6,619 nucleotides of DNA. It comes from an uncultured Oscillospiraceae bacterium. Its GTDB lineage: Bacteria > Bacillota > Clostridia > Oscillospirales > Ruminococcaceae. Location of the stretch: contig CAKTAM010000098.1 of NCBI GenBank assembly GCA_934527255.1, positions 1 to 6,619 on the forward strand, read 5' to 3'. The notes beneath the pieces were generated by a model. It did not search any database and was not told the origin of the DNA. It saw nothing but the letters and a program-made list of their open reading frames with translations. Shown in pieces: positions 1-5,437 of the stretch; the stretch's first letter is position 1; the number at the start of each line of letters is the position of its first letter. A program made the translations under genes and the position numbers.

Positions 1-654
1 GTGTATGACCCGGCGCTGGCGCTCATCCGCGAGGCGCTGCCGGGGCTTGGCCCGCTGCGCCGCGTTTCGCTGGAATACTGCCAGTACTCCTCGCGTTATC
101 CGGCGTTTCTGGCCGGGCAGCGGCCGAACGCGTTTGACCCGACGCTTTCCAACGCGGCCATTATGGATATCGGCGTCTATTGCGTGGCAGTGTGTGCGGC
201 ACTGTTCGGCGCACCGCAGCGGCTGCACGCGGCGGCCTCGTTTCTGGAAAACGGCTTCGAGGCGGGCGGCAGCCTGCTGCTGCAGTATTCCGGCTTTCAG
301 GTGCAGCTCAGCTATTCCAAAATCACCGAATCGGTCACGCCCAGCGTGTTTCAGGGCGAGCAGGGCAGCCTGACGGTGGATAAAATTTCGGTGCCGCGGC
401 GGCTGACACTGCAGCCGTACCGCAGAACCAATGCCGGTTCGCCGGGCATGCAGCCCGCGCAGGCTGCAGGCGGGCAGGCGCTGCCCTACACCCCGGCCGA
501 AAACAACATGGTGTACGAGCTGGCCGCCTTTGCCCGGCTGGTGCGGCAGGGCTGCGTGCGGCACCTGGGGCTGGAGGTCAGCGCCGTGCAGATGGCCATT
601 CTGGATGAAGCGCGCCGTCAGAACGGCGTAATCTTCCCGGCGGATCGCGCATAA
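1..654 (+). CDS. Gfo/Idh/MocA-family oxidoreductase, C-terminal part (5' truncated by window edge)
   Basis: Probable NAD(P)-dependent oxidoreductase of the Gfo/Idh/MocA family, which acts on sugars, inositols or related alcohols in the cytoplasm; the substrate cannot be told. The visible 217 residues correspond to the C-terminal alpha/beta substrate-binding domain. The family-typical segment IMDIGVY lies at residues 54-60 and a late NNMVYELAAF helix at 168-177. The N-terminal Rossmann fold with its glycine-rich nucleotide motif, and the usual Lys-Pro motif, are absent. Family members are about 320-350 aa, so roughly 110-130 residues should lie left of the window. The GTG at base 1 is therefore most likely an internal Val codon, not a start. 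The reading frame is open to a TAA at 652-654. The next gene begins 38 bp later on the same strand, so co-transcription is possible. Family assignment is fairly sure; a specific function is not. Confidence 0.8.
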   Translation: MYDPALALIREALPGLGPLRRVSLEYCQYSSRYPAFLAGQRPNAFDPTLSNAAIMDIGVYCVAVCAALFGAPQRLHAAASFLENGFEAGGSLLLQYSGFQVQLSYSKITESVTPSVFQGEQGSLTVDKISVPRRLTLQPYRRTNAGSPGMQPAQAAGGQALPYTPAENNMVYELAAFARLVRQGCVRHLGLEVSAVQMAILDEARRQNGVIFPADRA

Positions 655-692
655 GACACCGCATCAAACCGAAAACGACAGGAGAAGCATGT

Positions 693-1415
693 ATGGCACA
701 GCAGGAGACCCTGCGTCTGGATCGTTACCTTTGCGAAAGCCTCGAGCTGACCCGCTCGCAGGCGCGGGCGCTGATCGCCAGCGGGGCCGTCACCGTCAAC
801 GGGATGGTGTGTAAAAAAGCGGATGCCCGTGTCAGCACGGCGGATACCGTTGCTGCGCAGGGCAGGCCCGTTGCGCACAAAGCGTTTGTCTATCTGATGC
901 TGGATAAGCCTGCCGGGGTAGTCAGCGCCAGCGAGGACGGCCGCGATACCACCGTGGTGGATCTGGTGCGGCCCGCCTGGCCGCGCCGCGCGCTGTTTCC
1001 CGCAGGCAGGCTGGACAAGGACAGTACCGGCTTTGTGCTGCTGACGGATGACGGCGGCTTTGCCCACGACATTCTGGCCCCCAGGCGGCATGTGGCAAAA
1101 ACCTATCTGGTGCGCATTGACCGGCCGCTGACGGCGGCCATGGTGCAGGGCTTTGCCGACGGGGTGACCCTGGCGGACGGCAGCCGCATGCAGCCCGCTG
1201 CTCTGGCCCCGGCCGCGCCCGGCGAGCAGACGCTGTGCCGCGTGGTGCTCACGCAGGGGGTCTATCACCAGATCAAGCGGATGTTCGGCGTGTTTGAGGC
1301 GGGCGTGGTCAGTCTGCGGCGCGTCGCCATCGGCGGCCTGCCGCTGGATGAGACGCTTGGCCCCGGCGGCTGGCGTGAGCTGACGGCCGTCGAGGTGCGG
1401 AAAATCATGGAATAA
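693..1415 (+). CDS. rsuA: rRNA pseudouridine synthase, RsuA/RluB/E/F family
   Basis: Cytoplasmic enzyme that isomerises a specific uridine of ribosomal RNA to pseudouridine. The 240-aa length fits the family (E. coli RsuA is about 230). An S4 RNA-binding domain occupies about residues 6-55 (LDRYLCESLELTRSQAR then VTVNG). The catalytic domain starts near residue 65 with YLMLDKPAGVVS. The catalytic motif GRLDKDSTG is at 105-113, which makes Asp108 the nucleophilic aspartate. TDDG..H....PR.H..KTYLV follows at 118-140, and the late motif YHQIKRMF is at 191-198. The match to RsuA is close across KTYLV and KRMF, so U516-type 16S modification is a reasonable guess. RluB-like 23S specificity cannot be excluded from sequence alone. 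The start is chosen for AGGAG at 680-684, 8 bp upstream. An overlapping ATG at 689 is out of frame. The gene ends in TAA, followed by the AT-rich intergenic region. Confidence 0.93.
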   Translation: MAQQETLRLDRYLCESLELTRSQARALIASGAVTVNGMVCKKADARVSTADTVAAQGRPVAHKAFVYLMLDKPAGVVSASEDGRDTTVVDLVRPAWPRRALFPAGRLDKDSTGFVLLTDDGGFAHDILAPRRHVAKTYLVRIDRPLTAAMVQGFADGVTLADGSRMQPAALAPAAPGEQTLCRVVLTQGVYHQIKRMFGVFEAGVVSLRRVAIGGLPLDETLGPGGWRELTAVEVRKIME

Positions 1416-1455
1416 ACGGTTTTCGCAGGCTTTTCAAAGAACTGCCACACTTTTT

Positions 1456-1464
1456 TGGTATACT
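1456..1464 (+). promoter_or_regulatory. possible extended -10 element upstream of the CdaR-type gene
   Basis: TGG followed by TATACT matches an extended -10 (TGn plus five of six consensus bases) just after a run of six T (1451-1456). No convincing -35 is found at 16-18 bp spacing, where the sequence is AAAGAA-like. An extended -10 promoter can work without a good -35, so it may give a longer leader to the gene at 1637. It is the weaker of two candidates. Confidence 0.3.
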
Positions 1465-1531
1465 CGAAGCGTCCCCTTTTGGAATGAAATGAAAATTAGA
1501 CAATTATTCCAGAAAAATATGCCGAAATCTG

Positions 1532-1560
1532 TTGCAATCAACAAAGTTATTGTGTAAAAT
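1532..1560 (+). promoter_or_regulatory. candidate sigma-A promoter for the CdaR-type regulator gene
   Basis: TTGCAA at 1532-1537 (four of six -35 matches) and TAAAAT at 1555-1560 (five of six -10 matches) are separated by exactly 17 bp, in locally AT-rich DNA. Transcription would begin near 1567, giving a leader of about 70 nt before the ATG at 1637. The -35 sits inside a small inverted repeat (TGTTG CAAT CAACA, 1530-1543), and the -10 is part of a 12-bp direct repeat whose second copy lies downstream of the start point. This arrangement would suit repression or autoregulation, but that is inference. Confidence 0.5.
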
Positions 1561-1592
1561 AGAAAAGGATAGTCCGCAAAATTGTGTAAAAT
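1549..1592 (+). repeat. 12-bp direct repeat ATTGTGTAAAAT, two copies 32 bp apart
   Basis: Exact copies of ATTGTGTAAAAT lie at 1549-1560 and 1581-1592. The 32-bp period is about three turns of B-DNA, so both copies would face the same side. The first copy overlaps the proposed -10; the second lies downstream of the proposed start point. A separate 8-mer CAACAAAG also occurs twice (1539-1546 and 1595-1602). Such phased repeats next to a regulator gene often bind the regulator itself or another transcription factor. Confidence 0.55.
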
Positions 1593-1597
1593 CACAA
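1582..1597. promoter_or_regulatory. candidate operator, inverted repeat TTGTG-N6-CACAA
   Basis: The perfect 5-bp arms TTGTG (1582-1586) and CACAA (1593-1597) flank TAAAAT. The 16-bp dyad lies about 15-30 bp downstream of the proposed transcription start and 40 bp before the start codon at 1637, a position suited to roadblock-type repression. It contains the second copy of the 12-bp direct repeat. The binding protein is unknown; the adjacent CdaR-type regulator is the obvious candidate. Confidence 0.4.
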
Positions 1598-1636
1598 CAA
1601 AGCAAGCGCGGGCCGATGAAAAGGGGATTTTCGATT

Positions 1637-2719
1637 ATGGCCAACAGGGTATTTCAGGGCGTCATTTACCAGATGAAGGACGCCGTCAAGCGGGAGATCG
1701 GCGTGATTGACGAAACCGGTACGGTCATCGCCTGCAGCGACCTTTCCCGCATTGACGAAGTGCAGCAGCTGGAAAATGTGGATCGCGCCAATGTGGACAG
1801 CTTCCTGCGCGACGGCTGCACCTACCGGCAGTTTACCGCCAACAAGCCCAACGATTACGCCGTTTTTGTCGAGGGCGTGGATGAGGCGGCTTCCAGCTAT
1901 GCCGGGCTGATGGCCATCTCGCTGCAGAGCATCAAGCAGTTCCACGACGAAAAGTTCGACCGCACCAATTTCGTCAAGAACGTGGTGCTGGATAATATCC
2001 TGCCGGGCGATATTTACGCCAAGGCGCGCGAGCTGCACTTTGCCACCGATGTGTCGCGCGTGGTGCTGCTCATCCGTGTGGCCAACGGCAACGATATTTC
2101 GGCCTACGATGTGGTCAGCAGCCTGTTCCCCGATAAGCAGAAGGATTTCATCTTCAACATCAACGAAACGGATACCGTCCTGGTCAAGGAGGTCAAGCGC
2201 GGCATCAGCCGTGACGACATCAAGAACATGGCGGCCTCTGTCGTCGAAAGCCTGAGCGCCGAGCATTTCATCAAGGCGACGGTCGGCATCGGCACCATCA
2301 TCAGCAATATCAAAGAGCTGGCTACCTCCTTTAAGGAATCGCAGATCGCGCTGGAGGTCGGCAAGGTCTTTGACAACGAGCAGGCCATTATCAGCTATGA
2401 TAATCTGGGCATTGCCCGCCTGATTTATCAGCTGCCGACCACGCTGTGCGAGATGTTCCTGCGCGAGGTGTTCAAGCAGGGCAGCATCGAAAGCCTGGAC
2501 AACGAGACGCTGTTTACCATCCAGCGCTTCTTCGAAAACAACCTCAATGTTTCCGAGACCAGCCGCGGACTGTTTGTGCACCGCAACACGCTGGTTTACC
2601 GGCTGGAGAAGATCAAAAAGCTGACCGGCCTTGACCTGCGCGAGCTGGATGACGCCATTGTGTTCAAGGTGGCGCTGATGGTCAAAAAATATCTGTCTAC
2701 CAACCCGGCCAAGTATTGA
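1637..2719 (+). CDS. CdaR/PucR-type helix-turn-helix transcription regulator
   Basis: DNA-binding regulator of the CdaR (sugar diacid)/PucR group. The C-terminal helix-turn-helix at about residues 300-326 ends in the family hallmark HRNTLVYRLEKI (315-326), after NVSETSRGLFV. The N-terminal part (about 1-120) contains GVIDETGTVIACSDLSRI, reminiscent of the sugar-diacid recognition domain, and the middle (about 140-280) resembles the degenerate GGDEF-like domain of CdaR proteins. At 360 aa the length is typical. No membrane segment is seen, so it is cytoplasmic. ATG 1637 is chosen because AAGGGG (1621-1626) lies 10 bp upstream. In-frame starts at 1616 (ATG) and 1532 (TTG) lack a good ribosome binding site, and 1532 falls in the promoter. 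The effector is unknown. The upstream repeats suggest autoregulation. The gene ends 198 bp before ftsE, so it may or may not control that cassette. Confidence 0.88.
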   Translation: MANRVFQGVIYQMKDAVKREIGVIDETGTVIACSDLSRIDEVQQLENVDRANVDSFLRDGCTYRQFTANKPNDYAVFVEGVDEAASSYAGLMAISLQSIKQFHDEKFDRTNFVKNVVLDNILPGDIYAKARELHFATDVSRVVLLIRVANGNDISAYDVVSSLFPDKQKDFIFNINETDTVLVKEVKRGISRDDIKNMAASVVESLSAEHFIKATVGIGTIISNIKELATSFKESQIALEVGKVFDNEQAIISYDNLGIARLIYQLPTTLCEMFLREVFKQGSIESLDNETLFTIQRFFENNLNVSETSRGLFVHRNTLVYRLEKIKKLTGLDLRELDDAIVFKVALMVKKYLSTNPAKY

Positions 2720-2720
2720 G

Positions 2721-2737
2721 CGGCCGCCCGGCGGCCG
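2721..2737 (+). terminator. GC hairpin right after the regulator stop codon, no T tract
   Basis: CGGCCGC (2721-2727), loop CCG, GCGGCCG (2731-2737) form a perfect 7-bp stem beginning one base after the TGA at 2717-2719. The following bases, TCCCCTTGTCC, are only pyrimidine-rich, not a run of T. It may pause or protect the 3' end; as an intrinsic terminator it is weak. Confidence 0.35.
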
Positions 2738-2857
2738 TCCCCTTGTCCGTCAACCGTTTACACCCCGCAGCAGGTTTTTCAAAAAAAGCGGCGATCATGG
2801 CGTTCTTTCGGCCTTATACGGCCGCAGCCGCCGTGCTTGCCGCCTTTCCATTGACAA

Positions 2858-2905
2858 AGGGCCGCACAGGGCGGCGCCGCTGCGGTCCTGCGCCGGTATT
2901 CCGGC
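2858..2905 (+). promoter_or_regulatory. two consecutive hairpins in the ftsE leader
   Basis: Stem 1 pairs 2858-2866 (AGGGCCGCA) with 2881-2889 (TGCGGTCCT) over nine pairs with one G-U; its loop GGCGGCGCC-type sequence can pair further. Stem 2 is GCCGG (2892-2896), loop TATT, CCGGC (2901-2905). Stem 2 ends directly against the ftsE ribosome binding site AGAGGAG (2906-2912). This placement suggests an effect on ribosome access or RNA stability. No T tract follows, so it is not an intrinsic terminator. No known riboswitch class is recognised. Confidence 0.35.
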
Positions 2906-2917
2906 AGAGGAGCATCT

Positions 2918-4096
2918 ATGATTCGTCTGGAAAACGTGGTCAAAACCTATCCCGAAAGCGATGCCCCGGCGCTCAACGGGCTTTCCCTGCACATCCGCAA
3001 GGGCGAGTTCGTGTTTGTGCTGGGGTCCTCCGGCGCGGGCAAAAGCACGCTGATCAAGCTGCTGCTGCGGGAGGTCACGGCCGACAGCGGTCGTGTGACG
3101 GTCAACGGCTTTAACCTGAAAAAGATCCGTCAGCGCAAAATTCCCTATCTGCGGCGCAGTATGGGTGTTGTTTTTCAGGATTTCCGCCTGATCCCCACCA
3201 TGACGGCGGCCGAAAACGTGGCGTTTGCCATGCGGGTGACCAATGTGCCCGAGCGTGAGATCCGCGACCGTGTGCCGTTTGTGCTGGGGCTGGTGGGCCT
3301 TGGCGATAAAATGGATCGTTACCCCGAGCATCTCTCCGGCGGCGAGCAGCAGCGCGTGGCGCTGGCCCGTGCGCTGGTGCATTCGCCGCAGCTCATCATT
3401 GCGGATGAGCCCACCGGCAACATCGATCCGGCGCTTTCCATCGAAATTATGGAGCTGCTGGCTGCCATCAACAGCGTGGGTGTCACGGTCGTGGTGGTCA
3501 CGCATGAGCACGAGCTGGTGCAGCGTTTTCATAAGCGTGTGATCCAGATCGAGCACGGGCAGGTGGTGGCTGATACTGACCCGCCCAAGGAGGATGAGTT
3601 TGAGCAGGAGATCCCCCGCGGCAGTGGGCTGGAGGCACTGAACCGCCTGGCGGAGGAACAGCGCCGACAGACCGGTGCGGCCTGGGGCACAGACGCCAAC
3701 CTGCACATTCAGTTGCCCGGGCAGCAGTCGGCCCAAAAGGAGGGACCGGCCGCCGCGGCGCAGCCCGTTCCTGTGCCGGAGGAACCGGCAGAGGATGAGG
3801 CATGGCGCGAGGAAGCGCAGGAGGAGCCCTTTGTGACGACGCTGCGCCGCCGTGCCGCCCAAAAAGAGAAAACGGCGGAAAAGCCGACGGCAGTGCAGCC
3901 GACGGAGCAGCCGGACAGCGCCCCGCAGCACCCGGCTGAGGAGGTGCGGCCGACGGCCGATGCCTCCACGGCGCCGCAGCAGGCCACAGACACGGCAGGG
4001 CAGTCGGCCGCCGCGCAAAAAGACGGGGCGGCGGCACAGCATTCCACCACCATGGCGGATGTGGACGAGCTGCTGCGGCAGCTGGGCCAGGGCTAA
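2918..4096 (+). CDS. ftsE: FtsE, cell-division ABC transporter ATP-binding protein with long C-terminal tail
   Basis: Cytoplasmic ATPase of the FtsEX complex, which transmits ATP hydrolysis through FtsX to a cell-wall hydrolase at the division site or side wall. The ABC core spans about residues 1-220: Walker A GSSGAGKST (36-44), Q-loop FQDFRLIP (86-93, Gln87), signature LSGGEQQR (139-146), Walker B LIIADEP (159-165, Glu164) and H-loop His196. The FQDFRLIP segment and the LIIADEPTGNID stretch are strongly FtsE-like. FtsE is usually 220-230 aa. Here the core is followed by some 170 residues rich in Ala, Gln, Pro, Glu and Thr with no recognisable fold, ending in a short predicted amphipathic helix MADVDELLRQLGQG (379-392). 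ATG 2918 follows AGAGGAG (2906-2912) by 5 bp. Next in line are ftsX, a microprotein and an M23 hydrolase, which supports the assignment. The tail's role is unknown. Confidence 0.93.
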   Translation: MIRLENVVKTYPESDAPALNGLSLHIRKGEFVFVLGSSGAGKSTLIKLLLREVTADSGRVTVNGFNLKKIRQRKIPYLRRSMGVVFQDFRLIPTMTAAENVAFAMRVTNVPEREIRDRVPFVLGLVGLGDKMDRYPEHLSGGEQQRVALARALVHSPQLIIADEPTGNIDPALSIEIMELLAAINSVGVTVVVVTHEHELVQRFHKRVIQIEHGQVVADTDPPKEDEFEQEIPRGSGLEALNRLAEEQRRQTGAAWGTDANLHIQLPGQQSAQKEGPAAAAQPVPVPEEPAEDEAWREEAQEEPFVTTLRRRAAQKEKTAEKPTAVQPTEQPDSAPQHPAEEVRPTADASTAPQQATDTAGQSAAAQKDGAAAQHSTTMADVDELLRQLGQG

Positions 4097-4124
4097 GAGA
4101 CTGTTTATTCCTACTATACACCGC

Positions 4125-4153
4125 GCGGGCGAATGCAGGCCCGCTTTCGTTTT
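4125..4153 (+). terminator. terminator-like hairpin between ftsE and ftsX
   Basis: GCGGGC (4125-4130), 8-nt loop, GCCCGC (4139-4144) form a perfect 6-bp GC stem, directly followed by TTTCGTTTT (4145-4153). This has the form of an intrinsic terminator with an interrupted T tract. It lies inside what should be a single operon, so partial termination or attenuation, which would set more FtsE than FtsX, is more likely than a full stop. Confidence 0.5.
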
Positions 4154-4201
4154 GCGGGGGACGGCAGAAGGCGTTCTCCCGGAAAGGATCGGTCAACCGA
4201 G

Positions 4202-5284
4202 ATGAGATTTTCAAGCCTTTCCTATCTGACCCGGCAGGGCTGGAAAAATATGGCCCACAACCGCCTGATGACGGTGGCCAGCGTGGGCATTCTGACGGCC
4301 TGCCTGTTCATTACCGGCGCGGCCGTGCTGCTGGGGCTGAACGTCAATAATTTTGCCGCTTATCTGGCGGGCCAGAACGAGATCATCGTCTACCTGCAGG
4401 ATGTCGTGGAGCGTCCTGTGGAAACGCCCCCGGCGGAGGACGCCGCAGCGGAGCCGCAGCCCGACGAAGAGCAGGCCCCGGCGGAGGACGCTGCCGCGGC
4501 AGAGGATGCCGCCCCGGAGGAGACCGGGGATATGGCGGCCGACGGTGAAACCGAACCGCAGGAGCCGGCCACGCAGCTGACGCCGGTGGATATCGAGGCG
4601 GCCGTGACGGTGCTGGAAAGCATTGACAATATCGAAAGCTATACTTACGTCTCTAAGGATGAGGCGCTGGATGAGGCCATCGGCTGGATGGGCAACTATG
4701 CCAGCCTGCTGGAGGGCTACCGGGAGGATAACCCCATGCCCGCCAGCTTTCGCATCACGGTGAAGGATCTGGAACAGCTGGACGATACGGTGGCGCGCCT
4801 GCGGTTGATTGAGGGCGTGGAGTACATCAAATCGCCCAACGACATGGCGCAGATACTGGTCACGCTGAAAAAGGCGGTGTCGTGGGTCGCGCTGGGGCTG
4901 GTGGCCGTGCTGGGGCTGGTGTGCGTCGTGGTCATCGGCAACACCATCCGCCTGACGGTGTTCGCCCGCCGCCGCGAGATCAACATCATGAAATATGTGG
5001 GCGCGACCAACGCCTTTATCCGCTGGCCGTTCTTTGTTGAGGGTATGACCAGCGGGCTGCTGGCCGGGCTGCTGGCCTTTGGCCTGCTGAGTCTGGGCTA
5101 TACCCAGTTGGTGGGGTATATTACCACGCACGCGCTGGGCTTTACCTGGCTGAACAACGTCTTTTTCACCATTCTGCCCTACGAAACGCTGCGCGGCCCC
5201 ATGCTGCTGGTGTTTCTGGGCGTGGGCGTGGTGCTGGGCGGCATTGGCACGGCTGGCAGTGTGCGTAAATATCTGAAGGTCTGA
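4202..5284 (+). CDS. ftsX: FtsX, cell-division ABC transporter permease-like subunit with acidic extracellular insert
   Basis: Membrane partner of FtsE that couples ATP hydrolysis to activation of a peptidoglycan hydrolase outside the cell. It shows the FtsX layout: cytoplasmic N-terminus with a WKNMAHNRLMT motif (14-24), TM1 about 24-46, a large extracellular loop about 47-224, TM2 about 225-247, the cytoplasmic hallmark RREINIMKYVGAT (257-269), TM3 about 279-303, a short loop, and TM4 about 333-350. Gram-positive FtsX is usually near 300 aa. This 360-aa protein has an extra Glu/Asp/Ala/Pro-rich stretch at about 67-127, early in the extracellular loop. The conserved part of the loop resumes near residue 129 and includes PASFRITVKD. 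ATG 4202 is preferred over an in-frame ATG at 4133 because the protein then begins like other FtsX proteins; the 4133 start lies inside the terminator-like hairpin. The AAAGGA at 4183-4188 is 13 bp away, a long spacing that could lower expression. The microprotein gene follows 13 bp later. Confidence 0.93.
   Translation: MRFSSLSYLTRQGWKNMAHNRLMTVASVGILTACLFITGAAVLLGLNVNNFAAYLAGQNEIIVYLQDVVERPVETPPAEDAAAEPQPDEEQAPAEDAAAAEDAAPEETGDMAADGETEPQEPATQLTPVDIEAAVTVLESIDNIESYTYVSKDEALDEAIGWMGNYASLLEGYREDNPMPASFRITVKDLEQLDDTVARLRLIEGVEYIKSPNDMAQILVTLKKAVSWVALGLVAVLGLVCVVVIGNTIRLTVFARRREINIMKYVGATNAFIRWPFFVEGMTSGLLAGLLAFGLLSLGYTQLVGYITTHALGFTWLNNVFFTILPYETLRGPMLLVFLGVGVVLGGIGTAGSVRKYLKV
4428..4490 (+). 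repeat. in-frame 15-bp direct repeat within the ftsX acidic insert
   Basis: CCCCGGCGGAGGACG occurs exactly at 4428-4442 and 4476-4490, 48 bp (16 codons) apart, so both copies encode P-A-E-D-A (residues 77-81 and 93-97). The similar AEDAAP follows at 100-105. This points to growth of the insert by local duplication or slippage. Confidence 0.7.
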
Positions 5285-5297
5285 AAAGGGGCAAAGC

Positions 5298-5390
5298 ATG
5301 AGGCAGAAAGCAATACGCATCATCGGTCTGGTGTTGGCGGTGCTGATGGTCCTTACCGCGGTGGCGGGGCCGCTGCTCAGCCTGCTGTAA
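5298..5390 (+). CDS. 30-aa hydrophobic microprotein between ftsX and the M23 hydrolase gene
   Basis: This short reading frame encodes 30 residues beginning MRQKAIRIIGLVLAVL and ending in GPLLSLL, closed by TAA at 5388-5390. It has a positively charged N-terminus (Arg2, Lys4, Arg7) followed by one long hydrophobic stretch (about 8-30), which predicts a single-span membrane protein with its N-terminus inside. AAGGGG (5286-5291) lies 6 bp before the ATG. The gene starts 13 bp after the ftsX stop and ends 47 bp before the M23 gene, so it sits tightly within the operon. I do not recognise a named family. Its place suggests a small partner or regulator of FtsX or of the hydrolase, but that is inference. 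It might also be a leader peptide, although its strong ribosome binding site and membrane-like sequence argue for a real product. Confidence 0.68.
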   Translation: MRQKAIRIIGLVLAVLMVLTAVAGPLLSLL

Positions 5391-5423
5391 CGGCGGCCGG
5401 GGCGGCAAACGGAAAACACAGGC

Positions 5424-5430
5424 AGGAGGT
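5424..5430 (+). promoter_or_regulatory. strong ribosome binding site of the M23 peptidase gene
   Basis: AGGAGGT is a full Shine-Dalgarno match placed 7 bp before ATG 5438. It fixes the start of the hydrolase gene and is the best ribosome binding site in the cassette, clearly stronger than that of ftsX. Confidence 0.8.
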
Positions 5431-5437
5431 GGCTGCA

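Noticed and set aside
1..3. GTG at base 1 as a true start codon
   Set aside because: The protein would lack the whole nucleotide-binding domain of its family; the window edge truncating the gene is the simpler explanation.
1425..1456. Possible terminator after the pseudouridine synthase gene (GCAG...CTGC then six T)
   Set aside because: The stem is only 4 bp, with a poorly paired interior (TTC/GAA) and a 5-nt gap before the T run, too weak to call.
1532..1636. Longer start for the CdaR-type gene (TTG 1532 or ATG 1616)
   Set aside because: Neither has a Shine-Dalgarno at proper spacing, the extra 35 residues do not resemble the family, and 1532 falls on the promoter. ATG 1637 with AAGGGG fits better.
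2809..2824. Inverted repeat CGGCC-ttatac-GGCCG with TATA-like core
   Set aside because: It could be a -10, but no -35 lies upstream at suitable distance and 5-bp GC stems are frequent in this GC-rich DNA.
2851..2856. Perfect TTGACA -35 hexamer before ftsE
   Set aside because: At 16-18 bp downstream the sequence is all G and C (GCGGCGCCGC), with no -10-like hexamer, so I do not call a sigma-A promoter. Another sigma factor or an activator-dependent promoter cannot be excluded.
2795..4042. Long open frame on the minus strand opposite ftsE
   Set aside because: Its translation is Arg/Leu/His-rich with no family signature, and it mirrors the codon bias of ftsE. Similar minus-strand frames oppose the regulator (1592-2581) and ftsX (4211-5419); all are treated as shadows.
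4133..4201. In-frame ATG at 4133 as the ftsX start
   Set aside because: It would add 23 arginine-rich residues unlike FtsX N-termini and lies in the loop of the terminator-like hairpin, with no ribosome binding site.
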